Assembly (NCBI GenBank): GCA_028712505.1
Contig: JAQTQC010000011.1
Coordinates: forward strand, 1 to 50,559
Origin: Candidatus Omnitrophota bacterium
Lineage (GTDB): Bacteria; Omnitrophota; Gorgyraeia; Gygaellales; Profunditerraquicolaceae
Reading direction: 5' to 3'
DNA: 50,559 nt
Below are positions 42,075 to 49,832 of the stretch, piece by piece. Position numbers and translations under genes: made by a program. The notes beneath the pieces were generated by a model. That model worked only from the letters and a program-made list of their open reading frames with translations. It was not told where the DNA came from and made no database searches. The first letter of the stretch is position 1, and each line of letters begins with the position of its first letter.

Positions 42075-43312
42075 CTTCCAATCATCTCTTTCCGACGCAA
42101 CAACAGATGATACCCCAAAGCAAACCTGTGTGCCTCATCGCGCACCCGGCGGATTAAATTTAAAGCCGGGGTATCACTGGAGAACCTTAGCGGCCGTTTT
42201 TTTGTACTGCTGTATACCAATTCCTCTCTTTTGGCGATACTTACCAAAGGAAGACTGAGTCCCAATTCGTTAATCTGCCTTAAGGCTGTCAGAAGATGCC
42301 CTTTACCGCCGTCAATAAGCAATAAATCCGGCAAGACAGCCTTCTCCTTGATCAATCTGCTGTAGCGCCGGCGCACCACCTCAGCCAACATCTTATAATC
42401 ATCAATTCCAGTAAATTCCTTAATCCGGAAACGACGGTAATTATTTTTATCCGGATTCCCGCGGTAAAAGCTTACCATTGAACCGACTGCCTGTTTGCCG
42501 GAAATATTAGAAAGATCAAACCCTTCAATCCTTTCGGGTAATTTATCCAACCCTAATTTATTCTTCAAATCCTCCAATTCGTTCTTACGGTTAACCCCGC
42601 TTAAACCCGCGGATAGCTCGGCTAAAGTAGAAATCTGGTCGCGTACCTCGGCCGCCGCCTCAAAATCCCTGGCCTGGGATTTATTTTGCATTATCCGGCT
42701 TAGCCTATGGATCAAAAGGTCGGCTTTACCTTCTAAGATCAAAATAATGTTACCAATATTAAGATTATATTCTTTACTACTGAGCCTGCCAATACAAGGA
42801 GCAGGACACAAATTAATCCTGCCATATATACAACTCTTACCAGACAAAGCACGGCAGGAACGGTAAGCAAAGCTGCGCCGGATGATTTTTAAAGCATTCT
42901 TTAAAATCTTGGCATTAGTATAAGGCCCGATGTATCTGCCAAGGGGATCGTCCTTTTTACGGGTGATACTTATTGCCGGAAATTCTTCCCCGGAAATCTT
43001 CACAAACGGAAAACTCTTATCGTCACGTAAAGATATATTATACCGGGGTTTAAATTTATGAATAAGGCTGGCCTCAAGCAACAAAGCCATGGCTTCATTA
43101 GGCGTAAGCCTAAACTCAATGTCAACCACCCTGTTCATCAAAGCCAGGGTTTTACTATCCAGACCCCGGGATAGATAATTAGACAGCCTTTTCCTTAATG
43201 AAATGGCCTTACCCACATAGATAACTTTCCCCCGACTGTCCCGCATCAAATAAACACCCGGGGAATCCGGAGCAGAAGAAATTCTTTCTTTTAAATACCC
43301 CGATTGGTCCAT
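42071..43312 (-). CDS. uvrC: Excinuclease UvrC, short form
   Basis: A 413-residue UvrC with GIY-YIG nuclease (PGVYLMRDSRGKVIYVGKA, E in NEAMALLLEASLI), Fe-S cysteines (CRALSGKSC then LCPAPCIG), UVR motif (DFEAAAEVRDQIS) and the RNase-H-like nuclease with FDLSNISG, LLIDGGKGH and RDEAHRFALGYH. The catalytic acids and histidine are all present. Two parts of the usual 600-residue protein are absent: the linker of about 120 residues after UVR, and the C-terminal helix-hairpin-helix pair. Truncation by error is unlikely because the stop overlaps ogt as ATGA. Confidence 0.9.
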   Translation of the reverse strand: MDQSGYLKERISSAPDSPGVYLMRDSRGKVIYVGKAISLRKRLSNYLSRGLDSKTLALMNRVVDIEFRLTPNEAMALLLEASLIHKFKPRYNISLRDDKSFPFVKISGEEFPAISITRKKDDPLGRYIGPYTNAKILKNALKIIRRSFAYRSCRALSGKSCIYGRINLCPAPCIGRLSSKEYNLNIGNIILILEGKADLLIHRLSRIMQNKSQARDFEAAAEVRDQISTLAELSAGLSGVNRKNELEDLKNKLGLDKLPERIEGFDLSNISGKQAVGSMVSFYRGNPDKNNYRRFRIKEFTGIDDYKMLAEVVRRRYSRLIKEKAVLPDLLLIDGGKGHLLTALRQINELGLSLPLVSIAKREELVYSSTKKRPLRFSSDTPALNLIRRVRDEAHRFALGYHLLLRRKEMIGR

Positions 43313-43317
43313 AAGGG

Positions 43318-44865
43318 TTACCTGATATCTTTAAAGGTCAACCAATGTATAAGCTCTCTAAGCTCGGTTACGCCGAAAAGGAAACAAAACATGATATAGG
43401 ATAATGCCCCGCAAAATAAAGCCCAACCAAGATTCAACGCGCGGTTGACTAGGAAACAAAGAGCGGCCATGCAGCAAGAAGCAATCAGGATACGCAAAAA
43501 AGAAGGCAATATCTTTCGCTCCCCAAAACCTCCCAAACGTTTCTTGAGAATAAAAAACAGTAATAAAAATGTGACTATCCCTGAAATAGACGTGGCTAAA
43601 GCCAAGCCGCCGATTTTTAAAGGGAACATTAAGATTGCATTCAATCCAATATTCATCAGCAAAGTTAAAAATGCCATTTTTGCGGGAGTAAGCGTATCCT
43701 TGAGGGCGAAGAAACAAGACTGCAGTATCTTTGTCCCGCCATATGCGCATAATCCGATGCTATAAAAAAACAGGGCATTGCTGGTCAGAAAACTGGAGTT
43801 AAAATCAAACTTCCCTCCGCCGAAAAGCGTGGATACCAAAGGATAGGACAAGACCATAAATATGGCGCTTGCCGGCAGCATAACAAAGAATACCGCGCGG
43901 ATTCCCCAGGAAAGCGTGGTTCTGAGATCTTCCCGGTCATCCTCTAAGGCCTGAGTGGAAAAAGTAGGCAGGATCGCCTGTGATAAGGCGTTGCTGAAGA
44001 CACCTATAGGAAACTGGATGAGTCGATAGGAAAAATAAAGCACCGCTACCCCTCCATCTCCAACAATAGCGATCAAAGAACCAAAAATAGAATCGACAAA
44101 ATTGTTCAGCTGGTAAATACTAGAACTGGCTATCCGGGGAAGCATTAATCTTTTAACCTGCGCCAAGCCAGGATGATTAAAATTAAAGATCAGTTTGGGA
44201 TTAAACCCTTTCTTGTATAAAACAGGTATCTGGACCGCCAGTTGCAGCAAGCCGCCCAATAAAATTCCGCTGGCTAAACCCTGGATGCCTTCTCCAAAAA
44301 ATAAGGCGCAGATAATTATAGAGATGTTCAAAAGGCAAGGCGCCAATGCTGAAACAGTAAAATTCTTAAGCGAATTTAACACTGCCGCGGCATAAGCAGC
44401 CAAACCGATAAACAGTATATAGGGAAAGATAATCCGGTTCAATCGGATAGTAGTCTCTAACTTCTCCGGAAAGGCAATAAAACCGGGGGCAATCAGACGT
44501 ACGATCAAGGGAGAAAAAATAATCCCCAGGATGGTTATAGCACTCAAGATAACCAACAACAAGTTAAGCAGGATATTGGCCAGTTCCCAAAATTCTTCTT
44601 TTGAACGTTTTACGCTGTATTCGCTTAATATCGGCACGATCGCAGCATTAGCAGCCCCTTCACCGACAAAATCCCGGAATAGATTGGGTATACGAAAAGC
44701 AATAACAAATGCCTGGGCATAGATATAGACTCCGAAAAGCCGGGCAATAACTATATCCCTTATAAAACCCAGGATGCGCGAGACAAGGGTAGCCAGGCTG
44801 ATAACAGTCGCCGAACGCGCTACTGCCTGGTTATGCCTGCCTAACGAATATTTGCTTGTTGACAT
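43318..44865 (-). CDS. murJ: Lipid II flippase MurJ (MVF family)
   Basis: A 515-residue protein with about 14 membrane helices and MurJ marks: SLATLVSRILGFIRDIVIARLFG, RIPNLFRDFVGEGAANAAIVP, AIVGDGGVAVLYFSYRLIQFP and LPTFSTQA. It flips lipid II across the inner membrane for peptidoglycan synthesis. AT-rich sequence without SD stands before the ATG at 44865; it is divergent to rpsT. Confidence 0.93.
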   Translation of the reverse strand: MSTSKYSLGRHNQAVARSATVISLATLVSRILGFIRDIVIARLFGVYIYAQAFVIAFRIPNLFRDFVGEGAANAAIVPILSEYSVKRSKEEFWELANILLNLLLVILSAITILGIIFSPLIVRLIAPGFIAFPEKLETTIRLNRIIFPYILFIGLAAYAAAVLNSLKNFTVSALAPCLLNISIIICALFFGEGIQGLASGILLGGLLQLAVQIPVLYKKGFNPKLIFNFNHPGLAQVKRLMLPRIASSSIYQLNNFVDSIFGSLIAIVGDGGVAVLYFSYRLIQFPIGVFSNALSQAILPTFSTQALEDDREDLRTTLSWGIRAVFFVMLPASAIFMVLSYPLVSTLFGGGKFDFNSSFLTSNALFFYSIGLCAYGGTKILQSCFFALKDTLTPAKMAFLTLLMNIGLNAILMFPLKIGGLALATSISGIVTFLLLFFILKKRLGGFGERKILPSFLRILIASCCMAALCFLVNRALNLGWALFCGALSYIMFCFLFGVTELRELIHWLTFKDIR

Positions 44866-44924
44866 AAGTAATTAATTATGCTTTAATATTAAACTAATAA
44901 ATTAACCAATGCCCTTCTAGGGTA

Positions 44925-44958
44925 ACACCCCGCTTTTATAATGAATTACGGGGGGTGT
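44925..44958 (+). promoter_or_regulatory. rpsT promoter region with inverted repeat
   Basis: A perfect TATAAT (44937-44942) lies 38 bp before the rpsT ATG; the -35 region is weak. The -10 box sits in the 16-bp loop of an inverted repeat, CCCCG (44928-44932) and CGGGG (44949-44953). A small GTCC/GGAC hairpin follows at 44957-44968. Confidence 0.45.
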
Positions 44959-44979
44959 CCTACTGGACAAGGAGAATAT

Positions 44980-45243
44980 ATGCCAAGGCGTAGAACATCA
45001 TTAAAAAGTAACCGAGTAAACAAAAGAAAACATACCCGCAATACCAAAGTCAAGGTTCAGCTTAAAAAGGCAATAAAGAAATTCCAGGAATTACTTGCCA
45101 AAAAAGATTCCGCTGAAGCCAAGGCATTTATCAGCAAGGTCTTTTCTCAATTGGATAAAGCGGCAAAAAAGAACGTTATCCCTTCGGGAGCAGCTAACCG
45201 AAAAAAATCACGTTTAATGCACCGTTTGAGCAACCCCGCATAA
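44980..45243 (+). CDS. rpsT: 30S ribosomal protein S20
   Basis: An 87-residue basic protein, MPRRRTSLKSNRVNKRKHTR at the start and the S20 core VQLKKAIKKFQELL, then LDKAAKKNVIPSGAANRKKSRLM truncated here to its key GAANRKKSRL motif. AAGGAG precedes the ATG at 44980; the frame is open 13 codons upstream but that part overlaps the promoter. Its last 30 bp overlap the end of holA on the other strand. Confidence 0.97.
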   Translation: MPRRRTSLKSNRVNKRKHTRNTKVKVQLKKAIKKFQELLAKKDSAEAKAFISKVFSQLDKAAKKNVIPSGAANRKKSRLMHRLSNPA

Positions 45244-45864
45244 ACCAATAACTAATTTTTCCAAAGCAAAGGCAGGCTTCAGCCTGCCTGTTTTTATTTC
45301 CACATCACAACTGAGAAGAAGCTTGAGTCTGCGCCTAGCCTCCAAAGTCCGGATACCCTGCTTCTCCCAGGCGTAACGCAGACCACCCAGAATACGCTCA
45401 GGAGCCTCCCCGTTCTTTAAAAGCTGGTTCAACAACCGCAAGGCGGAATCAGGGTTCCTTAGCTCAATCTGCCGATTGAGGACAAAGGTGTCCGGGTTAA
45501 CCGTCTCCTTGAAACGCATAATCTTGGCAGAGCGGGATAAATCTTTTATAAAACTATCCTGATGATCATAGTGCTCAAAGATCAAAACTAATATCAGCTG
45601 TTTATTTGGTTTTAAAACATATGCCCGCAGAAAAACCCGGCAGGCCTCATTTAAACTATCCGCGTCCTTGATTACGATTACCCTTCTGTCGCTTTTCAAA
45701 GGAATAGCCAGGCATCTCTCCTGGATATCTTTTAAGGATGTTTCTTTAGCGTATAATGTATCGAAGTTGAAATCTTGGAGTTCTTTTGGGAGGAATTCCT
45801 GTTTTATTTTTCTGAGTTGGTCTTCTCTGGTCTGGACATCCTGGCCGATAAGTAAATAAACCAT
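45214..45864 (-). CDS. holA: DNA polymerase III delta subunit HolA, short form
   Basis: A 216-residue protein from the ATG at 45864, one base after the lptE stop. It opens with MVYLLIGQDVQTREDQLRKI, has RVIVIKDADSLNEACRVFL and ends with the family-type KTGRLKPAFALEKLVI. The clamp-loader delta subunit is normally about 330 residues; the shortening lies in the middle. Similarity is modest, so the name rests mainly on both ends and the lptE-holA-rpsT setting, which is common in bacteria. The 3' end overlaps rpsT and contains its terminator. Confidence 0.8.
   Translation of the reverse strand: MVYLLIGQDVQTREDQLRKIKQEFLPKELQDFNFDTLYAKETSLKDIQERCLAIPLKSDRRVIVIKDADSLNEACRVFLRAYVLKPNKQLILVLIFEHYDHQDSFIKDLSRSAKIMRFKETVNPDTFVLNRQIELRNPDSALRLLNQLLKNGEAPERILGGLRYAWEKQGIRTLEARRRLKLLLSCDVEIKTGRLKPAFALEKLVIGLCGVAQTVH
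45270..45295 (+). terminator. Intrinsic terminator of rpsT, inside the holA coding end
   Basis: Arms AGGCAGGC (45270-45277) and GCCTGCCT (45282-45289), loop TTCA, then GTTTTT and further T-rich sequence on the plus strand. On the minus strand the same bases code for residues of the KTGRLKPAFALEK segment of HolA. Confidence 0.88.
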
Positions 45865-45865
45865 A

Positions 45866-46510
45866 TCACCATTGTTCAACTGTACGTTCAACAATCCGGC
45901 GGGCCAGATCTTCCACCGCACTATTCACGGCTGCCCCCTCAGACACCACAACCACATTATTTCCGGGATTTATGGTTGAATTCTTTACAAAATAAGAGTA
46001 ATTACCGTTAAAATTATTTTCTTCCCACATAATTTTATTTTCTTTTTTATCCCAGAGTTTTAAATTGACGTAAATATTGATGCGGTATTCAGTAACATCT
46101 TCGCTATCAGAAGTATAACTCAAAGGATCTTTGCGGTACTCAATCAATTCGCCTTTAAGCACTAAATCCGCCTCGTCTTCTTTTACCGGCTTGAGATTCC
46201 CGTCAAAAAGATAGCGGTTAATTACCTTTTTAGTAATATCTGTTTCCAGCATCGGACGGTAAATACGGTATTTATTGGCAGTATAAGATTCCTGGATTAC
46301 ATCGACCTTATTCAAAAACGGGGTTATGTATATTGTGCTGTATTTTCCATAAAGCATCGAACGGGTAGTATAACCGCAGCCGGGAAGAGCAGTAGCTAGC
46401 AGACAGCATATAGCAAATAGGAAGAAGAAATGAACTTTATGGCTTTGCCTATTGGAAAGCAAACCCTGCCTTGCCGGCCGGCAGGCATAGTTCTCTGATT
46501 TATTTTTCAT
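45866..46510 (-). CDS. lptE: LptE-like LPS-assembly lipoprotein
   Basis: A 214-residue lipoprotein: a charged start, hydrophobic stretch FFFLFAICCLLATALPGC with lipobox LPGC, then CGYTTRSML, the TIYITPFLN strand, ETDITKKVINRYLFDG and the late EDLARRIVERTVEQW, all typical of LptE. It plugs and helps assemble LptD at the outer membrane. The N-terminal segment CRPARQG is encoded by a palindromic repeat (46465-46485). It overlaps bamD by 11 bp. Confidence 0.85.
   Translation of the reverse strand: MKNKSENYACRPARQGLLSNRQSHKVHFFFLFAICCLLATALPGCGYTTRSMLYGKYSTIYITPFLNKVDVIQESYTANKYRIYRPMLETDITKKVINRYLFDGNLKPVKEDEADLVLKGELIEYRKDPLSYTSDSEDVTEYRINIYVNLKLWDKKENKIMWEENNFNGNYSYFVKNSTINPGNNVVVVSEGAAVNSAVEDLARRIVERTVEQW
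46465..46485. repeat. Palindromic repeat inserted in frame in lptE
   Basis: CCTGCC (46465-46470) and GGCAGG (46480-46485) flank the perfect 12-bp palindrome TGCCGGCCGGCA (46472-46483). It lies in the 5' part of lptE and codes for CRPARQ-like residues before the hydrophobic core. A related palindrome is at 49959-49978. Confidence 0.6.
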
Positions 46511-47447
46511 TTTTTTGCTCCATTATCTGCAGCCTGGCAGCAGCTTGAGCCGCCCAGGGGCTATCTGAATAGTTATTGATCAGATCGTTATAATAAATCT
46601 TGGCTGATTCAAACGCCTTTTGTTTCTCGTAGAATCTGCCAATATCAAAGCTTGCCTGCGCCTCTTTCGCCCTAATCTCGCCAATATTTTTTTCGGCATC
46701 AAGAGAAAGCACCGCATCGGGATGCTCCTTCACGAACTCCTCGAATCGCTGTTTAGCCTCCTGGGCTGCGCCCTGATCATAAGCGGGCCCCTTGGATAAA
46801 CTTGAACGACAAGAGGCAATCTGGAATTTCGCCGCAGACGCCCATTCGCTATCCGGATAACGGGAGACTACTTTATTAAATTCATCCTCCGCCTCATAAT
46901 AACGCATTAACCCTTTTAAAACCAGGCCGAGCTTGTACTGCGCCCGGGGAGCTAAAGGACCGTAGGTGGAATTTTCTATCACCTTACCGAATATCTCAAT
47001 CGCCGGATTCTCCACCGGCAGGTCTATACCAAAGGCCTTACGTTTTTCTCCGGCCATAAATTTCTCAGCGATTTTGTATTCCCGCTCGATAACTTCCTGG
47101 ATACGCTCACTAAAAGGATACTTATCGATCACCATCTGATAAGCCTGATAGGCTTCATATAACTTACCCTGGGCTTCCTCTGTCAGGCCAAGATAATACT
47201 GACCTTCCGCAGCCTCGGCAGACTTAGGATAGGCCTTGAGCAGCTTACGAAACTCCCGCTTTGCCTCTTCATATTTATTGATATCAAAAAATGATTTAGC
47301 ATAAGCAAATTGATCCTTAGGGTTATCCTTGGGCATATTCTTAGGATTAACCCACTTGCCGCTCTTGGGAGTCCAAATCCAATAGGGATATGCCGGTTGG
47401 ATAGATAAAAGAAAAATGAATAATAAGCTTAAAATTATACGCCGCAT
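46500..47447 (-). CDS. bamD: Outer membrane assembly lipoprotein BamD-like (TPR)
   Basis: A 315-residue exported TPR protein, signal MRRIILSLLFIFLLSIQPAY, then WIWTPKSGKW and repeated 34-residue units (FAYAKSFFDINKYEEAKREF, then KAYPKSAEAAEGQYYLG, YEAEDEFNKVVSRYPDSEWA). It resembles BamD/YfiO and CpoB-type proteins. The signal shows no good lipobox, so lipid attachment is doubtful. The ATG at 47447 fits both the signal peptide and the promoter (47456-47484), which lies 8 bp before it. Confidence 0.82.
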   Translation of the reverse strand: MRRIILSLLFIFLLSIQPAYPYWIWTPKSGKWVNPKNMPKDNPKDQFAYAKSFFDINKYEEAKREFRKLLKAYPKSAEAAEGQYYLGLTEEAQGKLYEAYQAYQMVIDKYPFSERIQEVIEREYKIAEKFMAGEKRKAFGIDLPVENPAIEIFGKVIENSTYGPLAPRAQYKLGLVLKGLMRYYEAEDEFNKVVSRYPDSEWASAAKFQIASCRSSLSKGPAYDQGAAQEAKQRFEEFVKEHPDAVLSLDAEKNIGEIRAKEAQASFDIGRFYEKQKAFESAKIYYNDLINNYSDSPWAAQAAARLQIMEQKNEK

Positions 47448-47455
47448 AATATTAT

Positions 47456-47484
47456 AAGCTATCATAGCCAACAGACTTTGTCAA
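47456..47484 (-). promoter_or_regulatory. bamD promoter, leaderless type
   Basis: TTGACA (47484-47479), 17-bp spacer, TAGCTT (47461-47456) on the minus strand; eight bases to the ATG at 47447. A better-looking TATAAT (47456-47451) ends only three bases before the ATG and lacks a -35. Confidence 0.5.
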
Positions 47485-47491
47485 AGGTAAA

Positions 47492-47576
47492 TTGAGCTCC
47501 TTTAAGGTTTAATCTAGCGAAACCCCATCGAATATAATAAATTTGTATTCAAATTTATTATGGTTAAGAGATGGGG
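47492..47576 (-). other. Promoter-proximal hairpin element, copy B
   Basis: Plus-strand order: TTGAGC (47492-47497), TAATCTAGCGAAA (47510-47522), outer arms CCCCATC (47523-47529) and GATGGGG (47570-47576), inner 12-bp perfect arms ATAATAAATTTG (47534-47545) and CAAATTTATTAT (47550-47561), 4-base loop. It lies between comEC and bamD, 7 bp before the TTGACA of bamD. Copy A is at 10719-10788. Confidence 0.65.
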
Positions 47577-47598
47577 GGGAATCAAGATACCTGTACAC

Positions 47599-49014
47599 TT
47601 ATAAATAAAAATAGGCACCTGGTATCTTAATCACTGCAGAGTTTATATTTAAGAGTAAGGCAACCAGAAAGGAGATAGTTGTGCTAAACACCCTGGCTAA
47701 AAAGGGACAGAATAAACCGCATAAAACCAGGCTAAAACCACATAAAGTAATTAAAGTTGATAGCGGCACAATCAAAATATTAGCCAAGACAGTTACTGGA
47801 GAAATAATGCGGAAATTATAAGCGATAATCCCCATTGTCCCAAGCCAGGCAGACAGGGAAACCAGGCAACCTTCACAAATAAACCTCAATAGACCAGGCC
47901 TATATTCACCCAAGCGTAAAAACGATTTCATTTTCGGATAAAAATAGACTATCGCCAAAACACTGGCAAAAGACAACTGAAAACCGAGGTCAAAAAGCTG
48001 ACGGGGGCTGATTACAAGTATGAATAAAGCCGCACAGGCCAAACAATTATATATATCCGCCTCTCTTTTTAAAAGATGCCCCGACAGAAAAACCACCCCC
48101 ATAACCGTGGCCCGGATAACCGGATTACTTGCGCCTGTAATCAAACAATAAATGAGCAGGCAAATAATTGTCAGAACAATCCGCTGCTTTCGCCGGATAT
48201 GCATAATCTTCAATAGCAGGCTGATAATAAAGGCAACTACCCCGACGTTAAATCCGCTGACTACTAAGATATGCACGGTTCCGGATTTAACCATATAATT
48301 ATTTACCAGCCAGGGGACAGAACTTTTTTGCCCCAAGACCATAGCCGAAAGTATGGCTGCCGGTAAATCCGGAAGATACTTTTGGATTACCTGCTCTAAC
48401 TTATCCCGCAACCAAAACGCAAAAATAACCAATTTATTGCCGCTTTTTTCGTCTCTCGGAATAACCTGCAGGCTACTTTTTATGCACATCAATAGATAAA
48501 TATCCTGACGGGATAGATATTTCCGATAAGATCGGCTAGCGGAAGAAAATCCGTAAGGCCGACGAAGAACACCCTGCAATATCAAGCTGTCCGCGTAATT
48601 TAAATCCAATGGAAAATCCAGCTTAACCAACACCTTGCCACAACAGGCCCATTTTAGATTATCAAGCTGGGCTTCTTGAACCCGGAAAATAAATGCAGTG
48701 CGCTTGTTCTGGGTAACCGGTTGGCTGTCGATAAACCCGCTTAAGCTATAGGCAGCATTATTACCGTAAGGAATAAAGTTGCTGATATGACAGGCAGGAA
48801 GCGCGAATGCATTCTTCAAGCTCAACGCCCCCAGAAGCAAAGCTAACAAAAATATCCAAACCGTAAACACCCGGTTATCCCTGAAATTCAAACCGGCAAC
48901 CGCAGAAATAATCACCCCAAATACAATAATCAGCCAAAAATTAACCCGGATAAAGCTCAGCAGAATAATCCCCAAGCAATAGAATACGACTGACAAACCA
49001 AACAACCTTTTCAT
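47599..49014 (-). CDS. comEC: ComEC/Rec2-type DNA uptake channel
   Basis: A 471-residue membrane protein: N-terminal DUF4131-like part with PACHISNFIPYGNNAAYSLS, then the competence domain with AAILSAMVLGQKSSVPW, GTVHILVVSGFNVGVVA and ASNPVIRATVMGVVFL, and further helices. The C-terminal metallo-beta-lactamase domain of long ComEC proteins is missing. It forms the inner-membrane channel for single-stranded DNA. It overlaps comEA by 4 bp, the usual order of a competence operon. Confidence 0.92.
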   Translation of the reverse strand: MKRLFGLSVVFYCLGIILLSFIRVNFWLIIVFGVIISAVAGLNFRDNRVFTVWIFLLALLLGALSLKNAFALPACHISNFIPYGNNAAYSLSGFIDSQPVTQNKRTAFIFRVQEAQLDNLKWACCGKVLVKLDFPLDLNYADSLILQGVLRRPYGFSSASRSYRKYLSRQDIYLLMCIKSSLQVIPRDEKSGNKLVIFAFWLRDKLEQVIQKYLPDLPAAILSAMVLGQKSSVPWLVNNYMVKSGTVHILVVSGFNVGVVAFIISLLLKIMHIRRKQRIVLTIICLLIYCLITGASNPVIRATVMGVVFLSGHLLKREADIYNCLACAALFILVISPRQLFDLGFQLSFASVLAIVYFYPKMKSFLRLGEYRPGLLRFICEGCLVSLSAWLGTMGIIAYNFRIISPVTVLANILIVPLSTLITLCGFSLVLCGLFCPFLARVFSTTISFLVALLLNINSAVIKIPGAYFYL

Positions 49015-49340
49015 TCTACAAAGAAGATCCCCTTCAGTATTTCATAACGCTGTTCCCCTATCCCCTTGACTTCTCTTAGTTCCTCCAAGCTGCTGAAATT
49101 ACCATGCTCTTGTCGATAAGCAATAATACGCTGAGCGGTTTTGACCGACAGGCAACGGGTATTTATCAATTCTTCCAAAGATATCCTGTTTAAATCAATC
49201 CTGGATAAATTAGCCGGCGGGCAAAACAATTTTTCCACGCGGCAATTCAATTTAGCCAGGTTATTTAAAGTTATTCCGCAAAAAGCAATTATCAAAAAGA
49301 ACAGAATAACTTTTTTCTCTTCCGGAGTTAAATTAAGCAT
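49011..49340 (-). CDS. comEA: ComEA-like helix-hairpin-helix DNA receptor
   Basis: A 109-residue protein with one N-terminal membrane helix (VILFFLIIAFCGITLNNL) and a C-terminal pair of helix-hairpin-helix motifs: IDLNRISLEELINTRCLSVK, TAQRIIAYRQEHGNFSSLEE and VKGIGEQRYEILKGIFF. It binds incoming DNA in the periplasm and passes it to ComEC. The ATG at 49340 has GAGGG six bases upstream, so it is preferred over starts further out. Confidence 0.88.
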   Translation of the reverse strand: MLNLTPEEKKVILFFLIIAFCGITLNNLAKLNCRVEKLFCPPANLSRIDLNRISLEELINTRCLSVKTAQRIIAYRQEHGNFSSLEELREVKGIGEQRYEILKGIFFVE

Positions 49341-49428
49341 CTTGGCCCTCATCCCAATAGACGCCAAGAACCTTAAAACCTAACTGAAAAGACAAGCCGC
49401 CGGTCTGGCGGAATACGCGCCTCGGCGG

Positions 49429-49457
49429 TTGTATTCCGTGTTTTTTTAGTGTATACT
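49429..49457 (+). promoter_or_regulatory. Leaderless-type promoter of the response regulator gene
   Basis: TTGTAT (49429-49434), 17-bp spacer, TATACT (49452-49457); six bases to the ATG at 49464. Confidence 0.65.
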
Positions 49458-49463
49458 TTCTTT

Positions 49464-49832
49464 ATGCCTAAGAAGATACTGATCATTGACGATGACTATA
49501 ATATCGTCAAGAAAAGTAAGGAAGAGCTGCTGAAGGCCGGCTATATAGTAGCGGTGGCTTTCGACGCCAAAGGCGGGATCGATAAGCTAAAGGAGGAAAA
49601 ACCTGATTGCGTGCTTTTAGATCTGGTCTTACCCGATGAAAGCGGCTTCAAAGTCGCTCAAGAGATTAAGTCCCTGCCGGGTTTTACAGACATCCCGATT
49701 ATCGCCACATCCCTCAAACATGAAGAAATAGATAAGCATATTGCCGCCAAAAGCGGAATCACCGTATATGTCGAAAAACCCATAGATTACAAACGCCTGC
49801 TTTTTGATATTAAAGATGTCCTCGGCGAATAG
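49464..49832 (+). CDS. Single-domain response regulator (CheY-like receiver)
   Basis: A 122-residue receiver domain: acidic pocket IIDDDYN (D9-D11), phosphoacceptor D53 in CVLLDLVLPDESG, switch residue in IIATSLK and the conserved lysine in VYVEKPIDY. There is no output domain, so it acts by protein contact like CheY or as a phosphorelay step. No histidine kinase is near. It is an isolated plus-strand gene divergent to comEA. Confidence 0.92.
   Translation: MPKKILIIDDDYNIVKKSKEELLKAGYIVAVAFDAKGGIDKLKEEKPDCVLLDLVLPDESGFKVAQEIKSLPGFTDIPIIATSLKHEEIDKHIAAKSGITVYVEKPIDYKRLLFDIKDVLGE

Noticed and set aside
42071..43312. UvrC truncated by a frameshift or sequencing error
   Set aside because: The stop overlaps the next gene as ATGA, and no HhH-encoding remnant follows in other frames.
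43358..43750. 130-codon minus-strand frame inside murJ
   Set aside because: It is a shadow of murJ in another frame, with no motifs of its own.
44941..44979. rpsT start at 44941
   Set aside because: This ATG overlaps the TATAAT box; the ATG at 44980 has AAGGAG and the normal S20 N-terminus.
47451..47456. TATAAT as the -10 box of bamD
   Set aside because: It ends three bases before the preferred ATG and has no -35 at 16-18 bp; TAGCTT with TTGACA at 17 bp fits better.
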